Origin: an uncultured Acetatifactor sp.
GTDB lineage: Bacteria; Bacillota; Clostridia; Lachnospirales; Lachnospiraceae
DNA: 17,314 nt
Direction of reading: 5' to 3'
Assembly (NCBI GenBank): GCA_910586515.1
Contig: CAJUGL010000065.1
Coordinates: 1-17,314 of the forward strand
Shown here one piece after another: positions 13,951 through 17,314 of the stretch; the stretch's first letter is position 1; each line of letters begins with the position of its first letter. Under the pieces are notes generated by a model that worked only from the letters and a program-made list of their open reading frames with translations, searched no databases and was not told the origin of the DNA. The position numbers and the translations under genes were made by a program.

Positions 13951-15246
13951 TCACGGCTTACTCCCTGCGAGCGCGCCTCTGCCTGCCGGAAGCCGGTCAT
14001 AATGAAATGACGGCATGTATTCATCGTTAAAAAATTCAATGGGATTACGGACATTCATCTCCCGAAGCTGCCGCTTAATCTCCCGATAATAAATATTGCA
14101 GATAAATATGGCGCAGTCCTCGGGCAAATCCTTCAGCTTCTCGGGCGGCTTTATCTCCAGCCCGCAGAAATCTTCTCCCCACAGAGCAGGATTGTTATCG
14201 CAGGTGAACAAAGGCGGATATTGCCTCCCATAGCACTTCATGTAATTCCGGCACATATTCCCTGCGCCGAACAGCACCCTGGAACCATACTTTTTCAGCC
14301 GTCCCTCTATTCCGATCTGCCAGCCGAAATACTCGCCCACATCCCTGGCCAGCTGCAGTAAACCCGGGCGCAGCAAAGGTGAGAATGCAGATGCCGTATC
14401 TCCAAACGCCAGCGCCAGCAGCCCGTCAAAGCCGATTTCCCGCAAACCGCGGATCAGGCCCAGCCAATCCGTCCTGGACTGCCCCTGCCCCACATAGGTA
14501 AAGGGCAGCATGGCGTTCTCCCTCTGGGTATCACAGTCCCGCAGGATAACCGCCTTCACCCGACTGCCGAGAGTAACCGCCGCCTCACGCATATTCTGTC
14601 CGCACAGATTATAAGCGCCCACATCCATGCAAAATCCGAAACGCTCCCCGCCTGCCTCCCGGTTAAGCCTGTCCACCCATGCGGCCGCTTCCTCCGCCTC
14701 CGCGCAAATCCCCCGGGCCATGCGGCCGTTTATATTGCGGCACTGATTCACCAGCAAAATCATGACACCCTTGTCATTTTCCTCCCGCGCAAGACGCAGA
14801 TAATATTCTCGATTTACATCCCATTCTTTTCCTCTGGCAATTCCGGCGAAAAGCGGTTTTACCATCAGATATCCTGCCCCTGCCTCAGCGCAGACCCTGA
14901 CGCTTTCTCCGGCCAGCCGCCCCAACAGCTCTCCCATATCCTCCCGCCCGGTGTCCCCGGCCAGGCAGGGCGCTGCCGCCAAAGGCATTCCCAAACCGGA
15001 CCTTCTGCAGCTTTCCACCATCGTTTTCAGACAGTTCCCCAATTCGGAAGGACATTCCGAAAGCAGAATCCCCGGACGCCGCTCCTGTCCCTTACCGCTT
15101 CTGCCTGTCTGTTCCAGCTCTCCCGGCGGACAGTACATTCCCATATCCAACAGCATATTTCGGAATCCGGCTTCCGCCAAATCCAAAATCCCCTGCTCCG
15201 GACGTTCCCGGCTCACAATGCCGGAAGGCGCGCATAGTATTTCCAC
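13951..15246 (-). CDS. Degenerate TIM-barrel paralogue with C-terminal Rossmann-like domain
   Basis: 431 residues from a GTG at 15244-15246, with AGGGAG 9 bases upstream. Residues 1-310 align along their length with the next gene: GFCMDVGAYNL/GFCFDTGHGNL, MLPFT/QIPFT, TDWLGLIRGLREIGFDG/TDWDGFVRGLRKVKFDG. The metal ligands are lost, however: N167 for E162, A211 for H207, I234 for H230 and A280 for E278. Residues ~320-412 form a separate nucleotide-binding-like unit (GSRVLFGAGNMCRNYM, FTCDNNPALWGEDFCGLEIK, EDCAIFICNIYYREIKRQL). This resembles the C-terminal domain of some sugar C-methyltransferases and PglD-type N-domains. No catalytic function is predicted for the barrel; a partner or scaffold role is possible. 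Confidence 0.75.
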   Translation of the reverse strand: MEILCAPSGIVSRERPEQGILDLAEAGFRNMLLDMGMYCPPGELEQTGRSGKGQERRPGILLSECPSELGNCLKTMVESCRRSGLGMPLAAAPCLAGDTGREDMGELLGRLAGESVRVCAEAGAGYLMVKPLFAGIARGKEWDVNREYYLRLAREENDKGVMILLVNQCRNINGRMARGICAEAEEAAAWVDRLNREAGGERFGFCMDVGAYNLCGQNMREAAVTLGSRVKAVILRDCDTQRENAMLPFTYVGQGQSRTDWLGLIRGLREIGFDGLLALAFGDTASAFSPLLRPGLLQLARDVGEYFGWQIGIEGRLKKYGSRVLFGAGNMCRNYMKCYGRQYPPLFTCDNNPALWGEDFCGLEIKPPEKLKDLPEDCAIFICNIYYREIKRQLREMNVRNPIEFFNDEYMPSFHYDRLPAGRGALAGSKP

Positions 15247-15296
15247 TCTCCCGCTCTCCCTTTCTCAGGATCACAACTTGTTTTCCCGATATATTC

Positions 15297-16814
15297 CTAT
15301 TGGATTAACTGCAGCATGCCCTGAATGCTTTTGTTCGCCTGTGCAAGCATGGACTGCCCTGCCTGCGCCAGAATATTCTCCAGTGAGTACATTACCATTT
15401 CATCCGCCATGTCCGTGTCCCGTATCAGAGATTCCGCAGCAGTCGTATTTTCTACCACATTGTCCAGATTCTTGACCGTGTGCTCCAGCCGGTTCTGATA
15501 TGCCCCCAACCTGCTCCGCTCACGGCCGACATTTTCAATGGCCTCCGCAAAGGAATCAATCCCTTTCTCAGGCCCGTCGGTAACAGTCACATCCACTTCC
15601 TCAAGCCCTATCCGCCGGCAGTTGATATAGGGCAGCTCAATGATCAGCTTATTATCCCTGGATGAGTCCGCGCCTATCTGCAGGGAAATGTGTTTATTCC
15701 AGTCCATTTCCCGGTCTTCATATATTGGTCGTTTCACCTCTGTTACAACGCCTGAGTCGAACTTTCCCCTGTCTCCAGATGGTTTCGTATTAAAAAATAT
15801 ATCACCGCCCTGCCAGTTAGACCAGGATATCTTCCCGCCCTGTGTTGCAACCGGGGGTTCATTTTCGCTCGAACGATCGTCACAGACAATCAACCGATTG
15901 TTTGCTTTATCCGGAATCAGCAAAGTATAGTGGCCAGCCGGCTGTCCAAAATCATTCCCCGGCGAAGTTCTGGTTCCCTCCACGATGCGGTCTATCAGCT
16001 CCCCGGCATCTTTGACTCCCTCAATTCCTATATTGAAAATATACTGACTGCCGCTCGTCTCCTTGCTGTGTGTAGTTCCGGTAGTAAACCTGATGCTGTA
16101 ATGATTGCTGCAGGTACAGCAAGTGGTATAAAAACCTTTCCCAATCAAGTCATTGACCATCGACTGAGAACCGTCAAACTGGCTGAAATCCACATGAGCC
16201 GCTGCATGATTAATACTTGCTGTCCCGCTAGCAATCTGTGTTTCGTTGGGTGGATCTCCCACGGTTTCCTTCCAGTCCGCCTGATTTGTGTATGTCTCGG
16301 ACAGGCTTCCGGTGTTCGTCATATCCACCCAGGCAGGCAGTTGGCCGCCAAAGACAAGTTCTGTTTTTTCTCCCACCACCACCTGGGCAGGATAGATCTC
16401 CCCCTGAAGCACCTTTGTTTCATTAAACAGCGTCCTCTGCGCTATCCCGTCTATCTCCTTCCGCAGCTGATCAATCTCCATCTGAATTGCATTACGGTCA
16501 CTCTGCGACAAGGTACCGTTTGATGCCTGAACGCTCAGTTCTATCCCTCTCAGGAGCATATCCTGTATTTCCGCCATGGCGCCATCCGCAATCTGAACCA
16601 TGGAAATTCCATCCTGTGCATTCTGGACTGCCTGTTTCAATCCCCTTATCTGCCTTCTCATCTTCTCGGAAATCGCCAGACCGGATGCATCATCCGCCGC
16701 TCGATTGATTCGGTAGCCGGACGACAGCTTCTCGGCAGACTTTGCATTCCGCTTTCCTGTAATGCCCAAATACCTCTGGGCATTCATCGCTGTCATATTG
16801 TGCTTTATTAACAC
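15297..16814 (-). CDS. Flagellin
   Basis: Filament subunit, exported by the flagellar type III system; 505 residues from the GTG at 16812-16814 (LIKHNMTAMNAQRYLGIT after the start). This start is preferred because AGGGGATGAGG lies just before it. The ATG at 16821-16823 directly abuts AAAGGGG and would add three residues. The conserved D0/D1 N-domain (AEKLSSGYRINRAADDASGL, QNAQDGISMVQIADGAMAEI) and C-domain (RSRLGAYQNRLEHTVKNLDN, DTDMADEMVMYSLENILAQA, ending MLQLIQ) are intact. About 280 residues of variable surface domain lie between. That domain contains CCTC (C232, C233, C235) plus two more Cys, which is unusual for flagellin. No HExxH protease motif is seen. The sugar genes follow 50 bases downstream with no terminator. 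Confidence 0.96.
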   Translation of the reverse strand: MLIKHNMTAMNAQRYLGITGKRNAKSAEKLSSGYRINRAADDASGLAISEKMRRQIRGLKQAVQNAQDGISMVQIADGAMAEIQDMLLRGIELSVQASNGTLSQSDRNAIQMEIDQLRKEIDGIAQRTLFNETKVLQGEIYPAQVVVGEKTELVFGGQLPAWVDMTNTGSLSETYTNQADWKETVGDPPNETQIASGTASINHAAAHVDFSQFDGSQSMVNDLIGKGFYTTCCTCSNHYSIRFTTGTTHSKETSGSQYIFNIGIEGVKDAGELIDRIVEGTRTSPGNDFGQPAGHYTLLIPDKANNRLIVCDDRSSENEPPVATQGGKISWSNWQGGDIFFNTKPSGDRGKFDSGVVTEVKRPIYEDREMDWNKHISLQIGADSSRDNKLIIELPYINCRRIGLEEVDVTVTDGPEKGIDSFAEAIENVGRERSRLGAYQNRLEHTVKNLDNVVENTTAAESLIRDTDMADEMVMYSLENILAQAGQSMLAQANKSIQGMLQLIQ

Positions 16815-16860
16815 TTTCCTCATCCCCTTTTATCAATCCATTTATTGGATATTGTAATCT

Positions 16861-16895
16861 ACTATAGCATATTCCGTTATAACGTGCAATAACGG
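16861..16895 (-). promoter_or_regulatory. Flagellin promoter and candidate operator
   Basis: TTGCAC (16884-16889), a 17-base spacer and TATAGT (16861-16866) with TGC before it (extended -10). The perfect inverted repeat CCGTTAT-N8-ATAACGG (16874-16895) covers the -35 box and part of the spacer, a classic repressor position. No TAAA-N15-GCCGATAA-like sigma-28 promoter is visible upstream. Confidence 0.65.
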
Positions 16896-16971
16896 AGTCA
16901 ATATTTTTGCAGTTCGGAATATTCGCGGATTATTCTGTATGATTAATAAAACAGGTAAAGTATCTTCAAGC

Positions 16972-16995
16972 GCTGTAAAGAAAGCGTTTTACAGC
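16972..16995 (-). other. Hairpin over the end of the nucleotidyltransferase gene
   Basis: GCTGTAAA and TTTACAGC form a perfect 8-pair stem with an 8-base loop that includes the stop codon. On the minus strand no U-run follows, so it is at best an atypical terminator or an mRNA 3'-end stabiliser. Confidence 0.4.
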
Positions 16996-17314
16996 AGTTT
17001 CTTTTCTATTAAAGATTTAATTCTGCTGGAACTTGTGCTTTCCGTATAAGGAAAAAACACCATCTCCGCTCCATGATTTTCCAGAAACTCCTTCTCAGCC
17101 AGCCAGTCCGGGTTATTTACATAGTCACTGCCGGAAAACTGGCAGTCAAACTGATACAGCCGCCAGGCATCTCTGGTGCCGTTGTAATCCAGAGGAATTT
17201 CCACCGCCTCATCCACATAGCGGCAGGAGCGCACCATTTCTATCCGCTCGGAAAAGGGAATGAAGGGCTCCACTTCCTTATGCTTCCTGACTCCTTCGTC
17301 CGTGACTACGCCTA
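16989..17314 (-). CDS. Nucleotidyltransferase, cytidylyltransferase-like (C-terminal part, runs off right edge)
   Basis: 107 residues are visible, from GVVTDEGVRKHKEVEPFIPF to the stop codon; the N-terminus with the expected HxGH motif lies outside. FIPFSERIEMVRSCRYVDEA, the FSGSDYVNNPDW segment and FFPYTESTSSSRI match the second half of the glycerol-3-phosphate cytidylyltransferase/sugar-phosphate nucleotidyltransferase superfamily; the TESTSSSRI loop corresponds to the conserved STTxLI-type nucleotide-binding motif. The substrate is unknown. It lies upstream of the flagellin promoter in the same direction. It may belong to a separate sugar-nucleotide or cell-surface operon that extends beyond the window. 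Confidence 0.8.
   Translation of the reverse strand, partial: GVVTDEGVRKHKEVEPFIPFSERIEMVRSCRYVDEAVEIPLDYNGTRDAWRLYQFDCQFSGSDYVNNPDWLAEKEFLENHGAEMVFFPYTESTSSSRIKSLIEKKLL

Noticed and set aside
13913..13954. GTG start of the TIM-barrel gene overlapping the upstream stop codon
   Set aside because: GGGAG precedes it, so it is possible, but the family N-terminus begins at MRIGVQTK, which has its own strong GGAGG site. Kept only as an alternative.

Overview
The window comes from a Firmicutes genome, most probably a Lachnospiraceae-type clostridium. The evidence is the gene order rpmG-secE-nusG-rplK-rplA-rplJ-rplL-rpoB-rpoC, the sequences of those proteins, strong AGGAGG-type ribosome binding sites and sigma-A promoters of the TTGACN-17-TATANT type. 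Nearly all genes lie on the minus strand. The exception is one FliD-like gene.

Region 1 (1-9125, minus strand) is the conserved transcription/ribosome cluster, read from right to left: rpmG, secE, nusG, rplK, rplA, rplJ, rplL, rpoB and the first ~371 codons of rpoC, which runs off the left edge. I see separate promoters in front of rpmG, rplJ and rpoB. A canonical L10 leader with its attenuator hairpin precedes rplJ. A terminator/attenuator lies between rplL and rpoB, and the rpoB leader is long and structured. RpoB carries Asn at the position of E. coli His526, in the rifampicin-resistance region, and has a very acidic C-terminal tail.

Region 2 (9126-10707, plus strand) is a single FliD-like (filament-cap) gene with its own extended -10 promoter, divergent from the rpmG promoter. 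It ends at a bidirectional terminator.

Region 3 (10708-17314, minus strand) reads right to left: end of a nucleotidyltransferase, a promoter with an operator-like palindrome, flagellin, a degenerate TIM-barrel protein with an extra C-terminal domain, an intact TIM-barrel sugar isomerase/epimerase-like enzyme, UDP-glucose 6-dehydrogenase, a small TTG-started gene, and a helix-turn-helix regulator with its own promoter. I see no terminator between flagellin and the terminator at ~10676-10707. Flagellin and the sugar genes are closely spaced and may form one transcript. My inference is a flagellar filament/cap locus with linked sugar-nucleotide genes, possibly for flagellin or surface-glycan modification.

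The most unusual items are the pseudoenzyme-enzyme TIM-barrel pair, a ~142-bp palindromic MITE-like element at 11498-11639 with a related copy at 10643-10674, the cysteine-containing flagellin, and operator-like palindromes in the flagellin, regulator and rpoB promoters. No CRISPR array, tRNA, rRNA, insertion-sequence transposase or phage gene is visible.
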